The notes beneath the pieces are model-generated. The model searched no databases. It saw only the letters and a program-made list of their open reading frames with translations, and had not been told where the DNA came from. A stretch of 64,000 nt of DNA from Chelydra serpentina (lineage: Eukaryota; Chordata; Testudines; Chelydridae), in assembly GCA_037349315.1 (NCBI GenBank), contig JBAIAC010000001.1, positions 1,364,001 to 1,428,000 on the forward strand. The letters are read 5' to 3'. The translations under genes and the position numbers were made by a program. Shown one piece after another: positions 51,585 to 63,175 of this stretch (position 1 is its first letter; the number at the start of each line of letters is the position of its first letter).

Positions 51585-52846
51585 GTAGATTGGTACTGCC
51601 GGCTCCTGGGTCTCCTGTTGCAGCAGGGCAGGCTCCACCAGCAGCCAAGCTCCTCCCATACCTCTTCCCCCAGCATGCTGCGTTCCCACCCCTCCCCCTG
51701 CCGCCAAACAGCTGTTTGCCGGTGTGAGGAAGCGGGAGGAGAGGAGCCGCAGTGTGCTCGCCGCTCGGGGAAGGAGGTGGAGAAGAGGCGGGGCCTTGGG
51801 GAAGGGGGTGGAATCAGGGCATAACCCCTCCAGCCCCCTGCTGCGAGCTGCTCAGGGCAGGGGGCTGGGAGCACACCCACCACCCCAACCCTGACTCCTG
51901 CACCCCCCCACAGCCCCCCCATGAACCCAGCCCTAACTCCTGCACCCCCCACACAACTCCTGCCCTGACTCCTGCACCCCCACATACACCCAGCCCCCCC
52001 ACACCTCATGCCCTGACTCCTGTACCCCCCTCACACCCGCAGCCCCCTGCCCTGGCTCCCACACCCCCATGACCCCAGCCCTGACTCCTGCACCCCCCAC
52101 ACATCCCTAGCCCCCCCACCGCATGCTCTGCCTCCTGCACTCCCTCACACACACACCCAGTCCCCTGCCCTGACTCCTGCACCCCCCCACACCCCCATGA
52201 CCCCAGCCCTGATTCCTGCACCCCTCACACATCCCCAGCCCCCCCACACCTCATACCCTGACTCCTGCACCCCCCCCACATCCCCAGCCCCCCCATGCCC
52301 TGACTCCTGCACACTGCCCCCACCAAATGGGAGCTCCTGCACCCCACCCCCACATTCCCACCTGCACCCCTTGCACCAAATGGGAGCTGCCCCAGGTAAG
52401 TGCTCCACACACCAACCTCCTGCCCCAACCCTGAGCCCCCTCCCTCACCCTAGCTCCTGGCCAGACCCTGCACCCCAACTCCTTCCCAGACTTTGCACCC
52501 CCAGCCCTGTGCTCAGTGCAACCCCCTCAGCTCAGTGCAGAGAGAGAGAGGAAGAGAATGGGCTAGAACCAGGGAGAAGATAGGTACCCCCATGTGGGCA
52601 GGGGCAGGAGGGATCCTGTTTACCCCCTCCCCAGCCCTGCTGCACTTGCAGTTTACCCCCGGCCCCTCCCTTGCTCCAGGGACCAATCCTAGCACCCGCC
52701 CCTCTGTGCTTTTGCCCCTGGCCCCTGTCTTGCTCCAGTCAGCAGGGACTAATCCTCCTGCCATGCCTCACTGTGCTTATCTTGCCCCTGGCCCCTGCCT
52801 CGCTCCAGCCGGGGACCATTCCTTTCCCGCCACCATGCCCTGCTGT
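51585..52846. repeat. C-rich tandem array
   Basis: From 51860 to 52500 irregular units of about 20-35 bp recur (ccctgactcctgcaccccc, with variants adding acacccccatgaccccag). The neighbouring 51600-51850 and 52500-52846 are GC-rich and unassigned. No protein or RNA gene is supported. It is probably the interior of a DNA element, interrupted by 52847-53919. Confidence 0.7.
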
Positions 52847-53919
52847 CAGGGTGGCTACAAATCAATGAATTTTAAAAAAATCGTATTTTTAAAATTTAAA
52901 TCAGATTTTTGAGGAAAAAAACGATCTAAAGATATAATGTATCTTAATTAAAACTCTCATCATGGAATAGGGATTATACATTCTAGTTCTATAGTATGAG
53001 ACAATATATTCATGTAAAATGTTTAAGAAAAGTTTTGTAAATGAGTTCTAATAGTTCATGGATTAGGGTTCCAATCTTATGGGGTTCCACAGGCTTCTGT
53101 ATAGATTATTTAGGTTAATCTTTCTATCTACCCAATGGGACTCAGTGCTCAGTCTAGAAGATATCACAGATGCTTAGGTTTGCTGTTCTCAAACTGTGGA
53201 TGTGTCTCCCCAGAGGTAACATGCCTGTTAACAGCAAAAATGTTTTTAAATAAATATATAGAGGTGAGAAACAACAGACATCAGCTCTATTGTCCCCCTG
53301 CAAATGTGTGTACACAGTCAATCCTTCTCTCTCTTTAAAAGCAAAAAGTTTCAAAAAGTTCAATGAATAGAAGATTGTTTGGGGGGGGAATAGATCTGGA
53401 CAAGGAGAAGTAGTCTGGAGATAAATGTGAGAAGCGAGGGACATGTGCTTTTTTGTTAACATATTATGTTTGCTGTTGAAGAAAAAAATCCAGAATACTT
53501 AACATTGTTGTTTTAGTTAAATAAAAATGTAAATGTGTGTCTGGTGATATTCTCCTCCTAATATACCCTGGCAAGAAAATTCTCCAAATATTAATGATTA
53601 ACTTGTTGAATTGGAGATCGTTCACCTCCCAATGACTTCATAAATATCTGCTTCAATTATCTTTGGTAAATGAAATAACCAAACAATCATTCATTTGCTG
53701 ATATAGCTGTAAAACTCATCTGAAAAGTTTTCAAAACAAATCACCGTTTAAAAATGTATAGTGTGTACCTTCTAAAAATGAAACCTACATCTCTGAGTTG
53801 TGAAGAATATGTATTAAGGTTATAACAACCAACAAGAGTGCACTTTTATGTAGAAAACCATGATTAAATCGAGTCTTCCTGACTAGTGATTTAAATCATG
53901 ATTTAAATCAAATCCACCC
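52847..53919. mobile_element. DNA element with AT-rich subterminal hairpins
   Basis: It starts CAGGGTGGCTACAAATCAATGAATTT and ends GATTTAAATCATGATTTAAATCAAATCCACCC, so the ends are imperfect inverted repeats (CAGGGTGG / CCACCC with aaatca/tgattt blocks). About 1.07 kb, AT-rich, with no transposase. The tandem GC-rich sequence of the same type lies on both sides (tgcttttgcccctggcccc at 53930 and near 52708). No clean target duplication was found. Confidence 0.65.
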
Positions 53920-54331
53920 CACACACTATGCTTTTGCCCCTGGCCCCTTCATTCTCCAGGGGGCCCCACAAATATGTTAACAAAAAGTTAATTTGGTGCT
54001 GCACAAAGGTCTCTACTACCAAATGAGTGTAGAGGTCTTCCCTCTCTCTGAAGCCCCTCATACTTCAGTCCATCCACCCCTTACGCTGTACTGTCACTGC
54101 CTCCAGCTTCTTTCTGGCTCAGGATAACACTTCTCTGATGCCAGGCTTCACTGGCCTCCTCCTGGCTTAGGACTCACAAACTTCTCTCTGTGTTTAACCA
54201 AGAGGAAACTCCCAGCTAACTCTCAGTTAGGTCTCTGCACCAGGGGTGGCAGGTTTGTAGAACCTGCCCCTGCCTAAACTCTGCCCCCCACTGCCCAAGG
54301 CTCTGGGAGGGAGTTTGGGTGGGGGAGGAGT
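53920..54331. other. Unassigned spacer
   Basis: This continues the GC-rich element to about 53970, then apparently unique sequence. Nothing with coding or RNA character is visible. Confidence 0.4.
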
Positions 54332-55510
54332 AGGGTGACCAGATGTCCCAATTTTATAGGGACAGTCCTGATATTCAGGGCTTGGGTTGGGGTGTGGGGT
54401 GGGGATGAGGGGTTCATGATGCAGGAGGGGGCAGAGGGTTAGGGTGTGGGGGGGATGAGGGCTCTGGCTGGGACTGGGGATAAGGTGTTTGGGGTGTGGG
54501 AGGGGCTCAGGGCTAGGGCAGAGGGTTGGGGTGTGGAGGGGATGAGAGTATTGAGGTGTGGGAGGGGGCTCAGGACTAGGGCAGAGGGTTGGGGTGCGGG
54601 GGGGGGGATGAGGGCTCTGGCTGGGACCGGAGATGAGGGGTTTGGGGTGTTGGAGAGGCTCATGGCTAGGGCAGAGGGTTGAGGTGTGGGGGGGAGGCTC
54701 TGGATGGGGGTGTGGGCTCTGGGGTGGGGCAGAGCTGGGGATGAGTTTGGGGTGCAGGCAGGCTACCCCAGGACTGGGGCCAGAGCCCCCAGCCCTTTCC
54801 CCACCAGCTGCAAATAGCTCTGGGGGAGGGCCCCCCCGCAGCACACTCAGCCCCACCACAGTTACTGCACGTGCTCCTAGGGTCCCTCTCAGGTCCAAGA
54901 ATCTCCCTCGCCTCCGCTGTGCTGGGTGTGTGAGGGCTGCCTGCTACTCCTCCCCTGCTGCTGTCCCTCACTGTAGCCTCACTGGGGGTGGCAGATGGGG
55001 CTGCCCCTTGTCCAGCGTGGGACAGGAGCGGTGACTGCGGGCAGGGCGGGGGTGGCTGTATTGGTAGAGGGTCCTGCTGGAAAATGAAAGGGTCTGAGGG
55101 GGAAGGGCAGGGGCAGGGTAAGTCTGGAAGGGGGGCACTAGGACCCTGCGGCGGCAGTTGATGCAGGGTGGCAGCATGGAGCTGCTGGGGAGAGGCAGGG
55201 ACACTCTGCTCCAGAGCCCAGGGAGGTGCGTGGGGGCAGCAAGGGGGGACTGGGCAGCACTCGGGGGAGGCACAGGGGGCAGCAGGTGGGTCCGGGAGGG
55301 CTGGGGGGAAGACCCGGCCCCAAACATTGGTGGAGCCGGGCCCTTGGGGCCTCAATATTGCTGGAGCACCACAAGAGAATATAACTCCTCGCTGGTGCTC
55401 CTCACTGGTTTTCTTTTTTCCATTACCCTGTACTCCCTCCTTTATGAAGATCCAGCTCCTCCCCAGCTGTGTTTGATCATCAGTTATGCCTAACACCCCT
55501 CTAGGTGCCA
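54332..55510. repeat. G-rich tandem array with hAT-like start
   Basis: It begins agggtgaccagatgtcccaattttatagggacagtcctgatatt, then 54400-54720 consists of ~45-60 bp units (ggctcagggctagggcagagggttggggtgtggagggg). 54720-55400 is GC-rich and irregular. Long minus-strand frames here are Pro/Ser low-complexity artefacts. It matches the tandem type at 46736. Confidence 0.6.
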
Positions 55511-55512
55511 CT

Positions 55513-55816
55513 CAGGGCTGGTCCACACTAGGGGGGGGAGGGGAAATCGATCTAAGATACGCAACTTCAGCTACGTGAATAATGTAGCTGAAGTCGAATA
55601 TCTTAGATCGATTTGAAAAGATACTTACCCCAGTCCACACCACAGCAGGCCGGCTCCCCCGTCAACAGCGCTTCCTCTGCTCGCGGAGCTGGAGTTCCGG
55701 TGTCGACGGGGAGCGGCTCTGGGATCGATTTATCACATCTAGACAAGACACGATAAATCGATCCCAGAACATCGATCGCTACCCGCCGAATAGGGCGGGT
55801 AGTGTAGACGTAGCCT
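55513..55816. mobile_element. MITE related to 2448-2735
   Basis: About 304 bp with ends gggctggtccacactag and tagtgtagacgtagcc(t), imperfect inverted repeats. The internal palindrome atcgatctaagatacgcaacttcagctacgt...gtagctgaagtcgaatatcttagatcgat is shared with the 2448 copy. It has no coding capacity. Confidence 0.85.
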
Positions 55817-56260
55817 CAGTGGCCTAATTGGGCTCAGTCTCCTGATAATTCATGGTTAACCTGTGTGAGGTTTTATATACCCCTCACAGGGGGAATTGGG
55901 GGCATACAGAGCCCTGCTATAAGGGAAGAATGAGGGACCAAAGTATAGGGGAAGAGGAACAGGGGACAGAGTGCCCTCTGGCATCAAAGAGGAGGTGGGA
56001 GTTGCAAGGAATCCCTGCAATAGAAGAGAAAAGAAGGGTGGTACACAGGGCGCTTGTGGGGAGGATGGAGGAATGTAAGGAGCCCCTGGTATATACAATA
56101 TATTCAGCCTATAGAAGCAAAGTATGTGACCCTCTGGTATATAAAAATACTGGTTATGCTGGTCTTTTACCCATTTCCCCAATAACGAAGCCTAAGCAAA
56201 CTATTGTATACCTTCGTTTTCCTCTGTTCATCTTTTGTCTGCAGCAATAGTGGATTTTTC
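55817..56260. other. Unassigned spacer
   Basis: About 440 bp between the MITE and the minus-strand Gypsy gag. A 132-codon + strand frame (55852-56250) has no recognisable motif and overlaps the Gypsy edge. I do not call it a gene. Confidence 0.35.
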
Positions 56261-56833
56261 TGCAAAGCTGTCACAGCCTGTACTGTGCCTCATTATCCAT
56301 GCTCATTATTTTGGCTGCAGCTGTAGCTGACTCAATCTGAGTAGCAATGGTTATTGCTTTTTCTAGTGTAAGTTCTGGTTCTAGAAGTAAGCGTTCTCTT
56401 ACATGAAGCATGGTTGTTTTCTCAATGAACTGGTCTCTAATCATCTCATCTGCCATATTCCCAAAGTCACAAGTTACAATTAGACTCCTCAGGGAAGCAA
56501 TGTACTGCATTATAATTTCCCTTGTTTTCTGCTCACGCTGGCGAAATCTGTAGCGATTAGCTACCACATTCACTTTTGGCACAAACAAAATTCTTGAATG
56601 CAGTGAGTGCAGTCTCATATTTATCATCTGCAAGGGGAAAAGTGTAAAATATATGCTGCCCTTCTGCTTCAATGCAGTGCATTAGCAGAGCAGGCTTTCT
56701 TACTTCAGAAATATCTGCTTGCAATCAATGCTACAGACAAGTCTCAAACATATGGATCCAGACAGTAAAAGCAATTGGAGGCTCACCTGGGCTTTGCAGA
56801 AAGGGTGCAGGTGGGTTCAGAGGCAGAAGATCC
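56261..56833 (-). pseudogene. Second minus-strand Gypsy gag, degenerate
   Basis: On the minus strand the frame begins just after the primer site (MDLLPLNPPAPFLQSPGEPP, about 56835 down). It breaks, and continues as a 133-codon frame (56672-56271). That frame has the Gypsy capsid hallmarks: RFRQREQKTREIIMQYIASLRSLIVTCDFGNMADEMIRDQFIEKT and RERLLLEPELTLEKAITIATQIE. The element is of the common vertebrate Gypsy type with a TGGCGACGAGGAT primer site. No zinc knuckle or pol remains, so it is truncated at 56261. Confidence 0.85.
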
Positions 56834-56846
56834 ATCCTCGTCGCCA
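56834..56846 (-). promoter_or_regulatory. Gypsy primer-binding site
   Basis: On the minus strand TGGCGACGAGGAT follows ...ACA-TTT at the LTR edge. This is the characteristic primer region of these vertebrate Gypsy elements. Confidence 0.75.
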
Positions 56847-56849
56847 AAA

Positions 56850-57060
56850 TGTTGTATCAGTCAAGCAAGGTACTAACAACTTCAACAAGTCTTTATTTTT
56901 AAAGTGGAAAACTCTTCACCAAGCTGCTGCTGCACCCTCTGTAGCTCTCCTAGTCTCAACTCCCTCCTTCCTGTTTCCTTTCCTTACAGACTCCCAGTAG
57001 CCAGTGCTCCCAGTTCTAATAATTATAAGCAACATCTAAACACCACACAAACAGTAGAAA
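56850..57060 (-). repeat. Gypsy LTR, 3' portion
   Basis: On the minus strand it ends ...GATACAACA directly before the primer site, with AATAAA at about 56896-56901. The outer limit (approximately 57060, cacaca) is uncertain. Confidence 0.55.
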
Positions 57061-58283
57061 ATCTAGAATTTATCTTTAGCCTTTGGGACTTCAAATTCAA
57101 ATTCTATAATCTGAACCCATGGTTTTGGTTCCAGGTCAGGTCCCATCACCAGCAGGGGCCTATTTTCCATTTCCAATTCAACTATGGCCAAAATTTCTCA
57201 AGAAAAGCAATTGTTCTGATATTTCCGCCCAACATGGCAAAAGCCTTGCAAAATCAGTTGATCCCACAAGATTTCCTTCATTAGTTAGATGGTAATCTCT
57301 GCCAGGGACTGTTCTTTTGCTGTATGTGCCTAATACAGTGGGGTTGGGTTTCTAGGTGCTACCATAATGCAAATACTTAGAATTTATGTAGTACTTTTCA
57401 TCTGTAGATCTCAGAGTTATTCCCAACTAACCAGGTCATGCTGTCAGTGGCAGACCAAGGTCAGTCACTAATGGCAAAGCACAGAATATACTCCTGAGCA
57501 CAAAAACACCTTGTAAAATTTTGGTGCTACTGAATAGGAACCAAACATGCTCTAGCTATGAAGTGGACTCAACCCTTAAACTTATTCTAAGTCTATATTA
57601 ACAGCACCTCCCTGGCAGTCTCCAGTACAAATACACCAAAGTCTTATTGATACCACAAACCCCAATAAGTGAAATGAGAACAGGATCAGGCTAGCAAAAG
57701 AGAAACTAAAATAAATAATAATAAAAAAAAAATAGTGACGATGGAATGCTTATGACAACAGAAACAAGAAACTGCAGACCAGATCCTGTCCCTCATGTAA
57801 TTTTTGCACGAAGAGGCTGTAAAACTGGCCTAACCACACAGCCAAGGATTCTCCTGGTATGAGGAAATTCCCAAGTAGTGTAGAACAATGGACGTTCTTC
57901 ACCCATCAGGACCGACCCATCCATCTCACATGGAGCATGCGTCCACACCTCCAGTGTATGGAGATAGGACTAGAGGAATGGGACATTGCTCTGGTGATCC
58001 CTAATGGCATACTAGCCCCTAAATGTGCATCTGTATAACATTATGGAGCTAGCAGGAGTAAGCCTCCCACCCTGGGTTGGCAGATTCAGGCTACTGAGAC
58101 TCATGCTAGCACTCTAAAAATAGGTGTATAGAACAGCCCTTTTAAGCTGTGGCTCGGCTCTATACAGCTATTTTTAGAGCACTAGCACAAGCCCCGGTAG
58201 CCCCAGGCTGGGAAGCTCACTCCCAAATGCTATATAAACATACATTAAGAGCCCATCATCAGCTAGAATAGCCTTGAAGCACT
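57061..58283. other. Intergenic, possible ancient SINE piece
   Basis: Mostly unique-looking sequence. 57380-57470 (tatgtagtacttttcatctgtagatctcagagttattcccaactaa) looks like a decayed tetrapod SINE. No gene is seen. 57700-57735 is A-rich. Confidence 0.3.
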
Positions 58284-59034
58284 CTAAGGCCTTGGCTACA
58301 CTTACGAGTTACAGCGCAATAAAACTGCCTGCAGCGCTGTAACTCACTAACTGGCTACACTTGCAAGGCACGTGCAACGCTGTATCTCCTCAGATACAGC
58401 GCTGCATGTACTCCACCTCCCCGAGAGGAATAACAACTGTTGCGAAGTGGGTGGAACGCTGGCCCTTCAATGTAGCCGAGGAATTCCGCAGTTACTGACC
58501 TCCGGAAGCTCCCTTTGTTTTGAAACGGCACTTCCAGGTTGGAGTTCAGAGCTCCGTCTGGAGCTGCTTTACAAATACAGCTACTGTTTGCAGGCGGCGG
58601 GGAGGGGGCTCTGTTAGGAATGCCGGCAGCAAAGTTGCCTTGGACAGAGATGGGGGGGAGGGGGAGAGCTCCATTTCCCCAAGTTCTCTTTTATCTGCTC
58701 TTTAAAAACAAAGCCCCTGCTGTTTGCTTTCAGTGATTGAGAGAGAGGCAGGGGACGTGGAGGTGTGTAAACTTGGGAGAGAGAGTGGGTTTTTATCTCC
58801 TAACACACTCCCTGTCAAAGTCCCCCTCACCCCCCCATTTGAAAAGCACGTTGCAGCCACTTGAATGCCCATAATGCACTGCTCCCAATACAGCTGCAAA
58901 TGCCTCAAATGTAGCCACCTTAGTGCGCTGGCAGCTGCCAGTGTGGACAGGCTGCAGCGCTTTCCCTACTCAGCTGTACGAAGACGGGTTTAACTCACAG
59001 CGCTGTACATCTGCAAGTGTAGCCAAGGCCTTAG
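58284..59034. mobile_element. DNA element with perfect 20-bp TIRs
   Basis: CTAAGGCCTTGGCTACACTT at 58284-58303 is the exact complement of AAGTGTAGCCAAGGCCTTAG at 59015-59034. Subterminal repeats (cagcgctgtaactcac and complements) follow at both ends. The 751-bp interior has no transposase. No target duplication is evident beside the outer bases, so the superfamily is undetermined. Confidence 0.9.
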
Positions 59035-59705
59035 TTGAACCAGGGTTGAACTAGTTCCTGGCTGGCCCCAGACCTGGAGCAGCACAAAAGTCATCTTTGC
59101 CCCCATCCCCCATCGCATTTGTATCTTGTATTAAGTAGAACTCAGCTGAATCCCAAGTTCAGGACCATTAGGCCATATTCTTTATGGTTTCTTCCCCACA
59201 GTTCTTTAATATATCTTTCCATTAGAGAAACAAAAGAAAAAAAAGATTTGTGGATGGCTCTTACAGGCAGGTTGCAGAAAGGTCTTATTACAAGAGCTTC
59301 ACATGAACTGTAAACAAGTTGATCATTGAGTGATTTAAGTACAACAGCAGCAATCAAACCAGAGTTGATGTTATGATTTAAAGCAAGTGTGTGTGAATCA
59401 GTGAATTATAATCTATAAAAAACTTTAGGTTGGCAGGTAGGCAATCACAAAAATGGGAACTTTTCACTATGTTGTCTCATCACTTTTTTTAGTTTGCTCC
59501 TAGCCTTGAAGTCATAAAAATATATGTGAAATTGCTCTAAAACTCATGACATTGGATATTTCTGCTATTACCACTATGTAGCTTTGCTCCCATTTCTTCC
59601 CACTAGTTTAAAATGGAAGATATTTGAAAGAAAAATCAAGAGACATTCAAATGATTCTCTATTAATTCAATGCTATAATTCTCTGATTTGGAAGAGAAGG
59701 AGCAC
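59035..59705. other. Unassigned intergenic sequence
   Basis: AT-rich with no feature supported. The short frames on both strands look random. Confidence 0.4.
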
Positions 59706-60377
59706 TGTAACAGCAGCAGCTGCCCCCTGAGCTCTCCCTCATAGCCAGAGGTCACTCTGCAGCATCCTGTCTCTGGTTCCCTTTGTTCAGAGCCCCCTAA
59801 GAATTGTGCAGTCCACAGTATTTCAAACAAAGTTACTCTTCTGGGTGTCAAGGGGAGAGTCTTGTTTATTTAATTTTCTCAACAGTCCCCAGTGGCCTTC
59901 TAGACCCCAAACCCATCCCTCTTGACTAAGGAAAACCTACAGCCCTCCTTCCCAGGCTTGAGCTGTTTTTTTCCCCCTCAGCCCTTTGATTCATCCTTCA
60001 CCAGTTCCACGCAGGGTGCCAACAAAGTCTGTCACAAACAGAATTCAATGGTATCTCTTCCCGATAGTCCCAAATACAGTTTTTACACCATTTTTAAAAT
60101 GAGCCAGCCCAGTTCCTCCTTCCCAAGGGGTCTGCCTTCGCTTTTCTAGTTCAGTTGCTATTCCCAAGTTTTACCTTTTACTCAGCCTTCTAAGTCTAGC
60201 TTCCAAACTCCCCTAGTATCAGGATCTTCCCTACAGGAGCCTTTTTCACTCGCCACAGCTTTCTAAGTTCCCAGGTATATTCCCCTATGGCTCTTCACCA
60301 GCCCCATCAAAGCTGTGAACAAGGCACAGATGGGCTGGAGCAGTTCCCTCTTAAAGGACCTAGTCCACCCTGTGACA
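59706..60377 (-). mobile_element. Solo LTR, minus strand
   Basis: On the minus strand it reads TGTCACAGGGTGGACTAGGTCC...CTGCTGTTACA (TG...CA, 672 bp). An AATAAA lies at the complement of 59866-59872. The flanks are agcac (59701-59705) and agcat (60378-60382), a 5-bp duplication with one mismatch. There is no internal region, so it is a solo LTR from recombination between two LTRs. Confidence 0.8.
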
Positions 60378-60779
60378 AGCATTAGTTACTAGTAACTTGA
60401 AGAACACTATCCTGGTTAGTAATTCTAGAATTAGAAAGTGCTATTAGGTTGCACATGCATCACTAGTTAATGCCATTTTGCACCACAAATCTAAAAATGT
60501 GTTTTTATATAAACATGTTGAACCAGATTTTGTTCTGCGATAGCCTCTTTGGGCTGCTTCATCAGTGAGCAGAGGCAGGAAACCCAGCCAGTCTAGCCAG
60601 GAAAGATTTTCCTCCTGTGTAGCACCTCTATCAACGTTTTGTACAGTTCTTGCTGTAAGAGGCATGATGAGGGAAGAGGGACATGGCAAAAGTGTCAATA
60701 TAGTCTGACTATTCCAGTCAACTAGGGCAGCCTCCTGAGGCCATAGGCAACAGAGCTTAAGTTAGAGCCAGACATGGTT

Positions 60780-61140
60780 GATGAAAGTGGTAAGAGGCCT
60801 AGAAAGATTTTCATATGAGGAGAGACAGAACTGAGATCTAGTTTAAACAGGAAACAAGTAAGAGGAGACATGATAAAGGTATACAAAATAAGTGGGATAC
60901 AAAAGGCAAATCAGATTCTGCTATTCTCTCATAATACAACAAGGGGACAGTCAATTATAACCGAAAGCCAACAAATTTAAACCTGATAAGAAAATATTGT
61001 ATACATAATACATAACCAATCACCGTGGCCAAAAACCTTAGTAAGATTCAAAAAAAGATTGGACACATACAAAATAAAATAGTTACATTAAGCATGATGC
61101 AAATTTAAATACATTAGGGATATAAAACCCTCAAGTTTCA
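60780..61140 (+). mobile_element. Ancient L3-like (CR1 clade) fragment
   Basis: The sequence resembles the L3 consensus 3' region as I recall it: gaggagacatgataaaggtatacaaaat, then cattctcataatacaacaaggggacagtcaattataa, then gattcaaaaaaagattggacacatac. It is heavily diverged, so it is an old insertion. Confidence 0.6.
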
Positions 61141-61442
61141 GGACAGAAACCCAGCCACTAACTGGTGAGATTTAGGAAGAAACTACCCCTACCGGTGAAA
61201 CAGGAGGGTTTAGATTCACTGTCCTTCCTACAAAAAACAGGGGACACTAGAGAACAAAGCCCTATTTCAGGAAAAAAGCCTGGTAATCTATTTAAAGAGA
61301 GGCAGCACAAAAGTGTCTTTTCAGAAAGACCAGAGATCCTCAGGCTGCTTATTCAAAAAAGAGTTCACAATACAAAGCAAGCACAGAAAAGCACCTACAT
61401 GTGTAGAATACTCCTTCATAATTTGTGTTTGTGCATTCACAT

Positions 61443-61978
61443 CCCCTGGTTCACCGGGGGAAGGAGACCAAAGCCCCGAGGTAAGTGGGGAAGTGGGATA
61501 CCGGGAGGAAGCACAAGTAGGTGAGTGCAAGAGGGGAGGGCTCCTGCCCCATACTGGGACAGCAGGACAATCGGTGAGTTATCTTAAATGCCTATACACA
61601 AATGCAAGAAGCCTGGGGAACAAGCAGGGAGAACTGGAAGTCCTGGCACAGTCAAGGAATTATGACGTAATTGGAATAACAGAGACTTGGTGGGGTAACT
61701 CACACGATTGGAGTACTGTCATGGATGGATATAAACTGTTCAGGAAGGATAGGCAGGGCAGAAAAGGTGGGGGAGTTGCGTTGTATGTAAGAGAGCAGTA
61801 TGACTGCTCAGAGCTCCAGTATGAAACTGCAGAAAAACCTGAGAGTCTCTGAATTAAATTGAGAAGTGTGAGCAACAAGGGTAATGTCGTGGTGGGAGTC
61901 TGCTACAGACCACCAGACCAGGGGGATGAGGTGGACGAGGCTTTCTTCCAGCAACTAACAGAAGTTACTAGATCACTA
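61443..61978 (+). mobile_element. CR1 fragment, ORF2 5' end, 3'-truncated
   Basis: Homologous to the complement of 30080-30640. It covers the ORF1-ORF2 junction and the endonuclease N-terminus ([29 protein letters not shown]) with one TGA at 61851-61853, then stops at 61978. Because CR1 copies start from the 3' end, loss of the 3' half implies a later deletion or rearrangement. Confidence 0.88.
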
Positions 61979-63004
61979 GAGCCGAACCTTGCACCCACGC
62001 GGCGTGTTTAATGATTTCTCCAAGTATCTCACTGAATAACGCCCAAAATGGACATCAATAGCCAAAATCTGTAACATACATACTGTATATATGGCTTCTT
62101 TTTGTGGAGCTACAGGGGCTACTGTTATTCTGTGGCAGGCTAACATTTCCTGGCATACAATGATCGAGTCAGCATTGTTAGCTTTAAGATAATGAATATT
62201 CTTTACCAGATCAAGCCTCAGGACATTACCAAAAAAAAGTGAATTAAGAAATATAAAATATAAAAAATATAATCACTCTTCAGTCTCATTTTATTAATGG
62301 GCAGCTTTCCATACCTATGCTCTGTCTTTTTACTGCACCATTTGTCTTTCAGAAAGTGTATCTCACTTACTTTAGCAGCTATTGCTATCTGATGACTCTT
62401 GAGCACTTAAAATCAAACAGCTTCTCTCTTGGGAAGACACTATTTAAATGAACCTATTTTCTCTAGAAATCGAGGCTATATTTTGTGTCATGTTGTAGAA
62501 TAGATCCATATTTCAAAATCCCAGTTTCTCAAGCTCAGCAACTACCTGAAAACAAACCCTGGCTGCCAAGCCTGGACATTTGTGCAAATCACGTTGTCAT
62601 TGCAGTCCAGATTTATGGGAAGACAGCATAAAATAAATTGAATTTACTTAAAAAAAAATAGCATAGAGAACACTGTAGTATCTACTATTATATTTAATGC
62701 AATAAAAGCCTTATTTTTTTTAATGTATGTGAAACTGCTGCAGGATCTCCACTCTACTGCACCCAGTCTACTCCAAGCTACTGTGCTGCAGAAATCTAGG
62801 GACCTTGTTAGAACCATAATTTAGACCCACCTTGCTGCACCGGTTGTGCAATTTATCATCAGATAATAGAGCTACAGGGAAGTGGGTGGCATGTGAAGGA
62901 TGCCGAGAAGGATGCCACAGTGCAGTGGGTACAAGGCTGTACAATGACTTGGGGGCATCTCGCAGTGAAGAATTGGCCAGATTATTAATATAGCGCATAA
63001 TAAT
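61979..63004. other. Upstream flank of MSH6
   Basis: About 1 kb of AT-rich DNA lies between the CR1 fragment and the promoter. No gene or recognisable repeat is seen. A 76-codon minus-strand frame at 62768-62998 has no motif. Confidence 0.5.
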
Positions 63005-63175
63005 ACGAGTTTATATAGGGCGGGCCTGGCTGGGGGGCAGGGACGGCTCTGGGCAGGCGCTGCCTAGGGCCCGGCCCCTCCGGATCCCTCCACCCCCAGC
63101 AGAGGCGGGGCCGACGGTGGTGAGTTTCGCGCTCTGCCGGGATTGGGCGGCAGGTTGTTGGTTCCTGCCGCAGCC
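63005..63175 (+). promoter_or_regulatory. MSH6: MSH6 promoter and 5' UTR
   Basis: This is a short CpG-rich region ahead of the MSH6 start. It holds GC boxes (gggcggg 63018-63024; gaggcgggg 63102-63110; gggcgg 63145-63150), an inverted CCAAT (attgg 63142-63146) and TTTCGCGC at 63125-63132, a good E2F-type site. A TATA-like ttatatag lies at 63011-63018. Control by Sp1-, NF-Y- and E2F-type factors in proliferating cells is inferred from these sites. The transcription start cannot be placed. Confidence 0.7.

Noticed and set aside
51585..52009. N-terminal extension of the second CR1 reading frame
   Set aside because: CR1 homology ends at 51584; the extension is read-through into C-rich tandem DNA.
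54227..55511. Pro/Ser-rich minus-strand frames of 223 and 281 codons
   Set aside because: They translate G-rich tandem repeats and have no motifs.
55852..56250. 132-codon + strand frame
   Set aside because: No motif, no codon pattern, and it overlaps the edge of the minus-strand Gypsy remnant.
1..62999. KCNK12 or other host exons expected upstream of MSH6
   Set aside because: No potassium-channel pore signature or other host coding exon was recognisable. The gene would lie outside the window.
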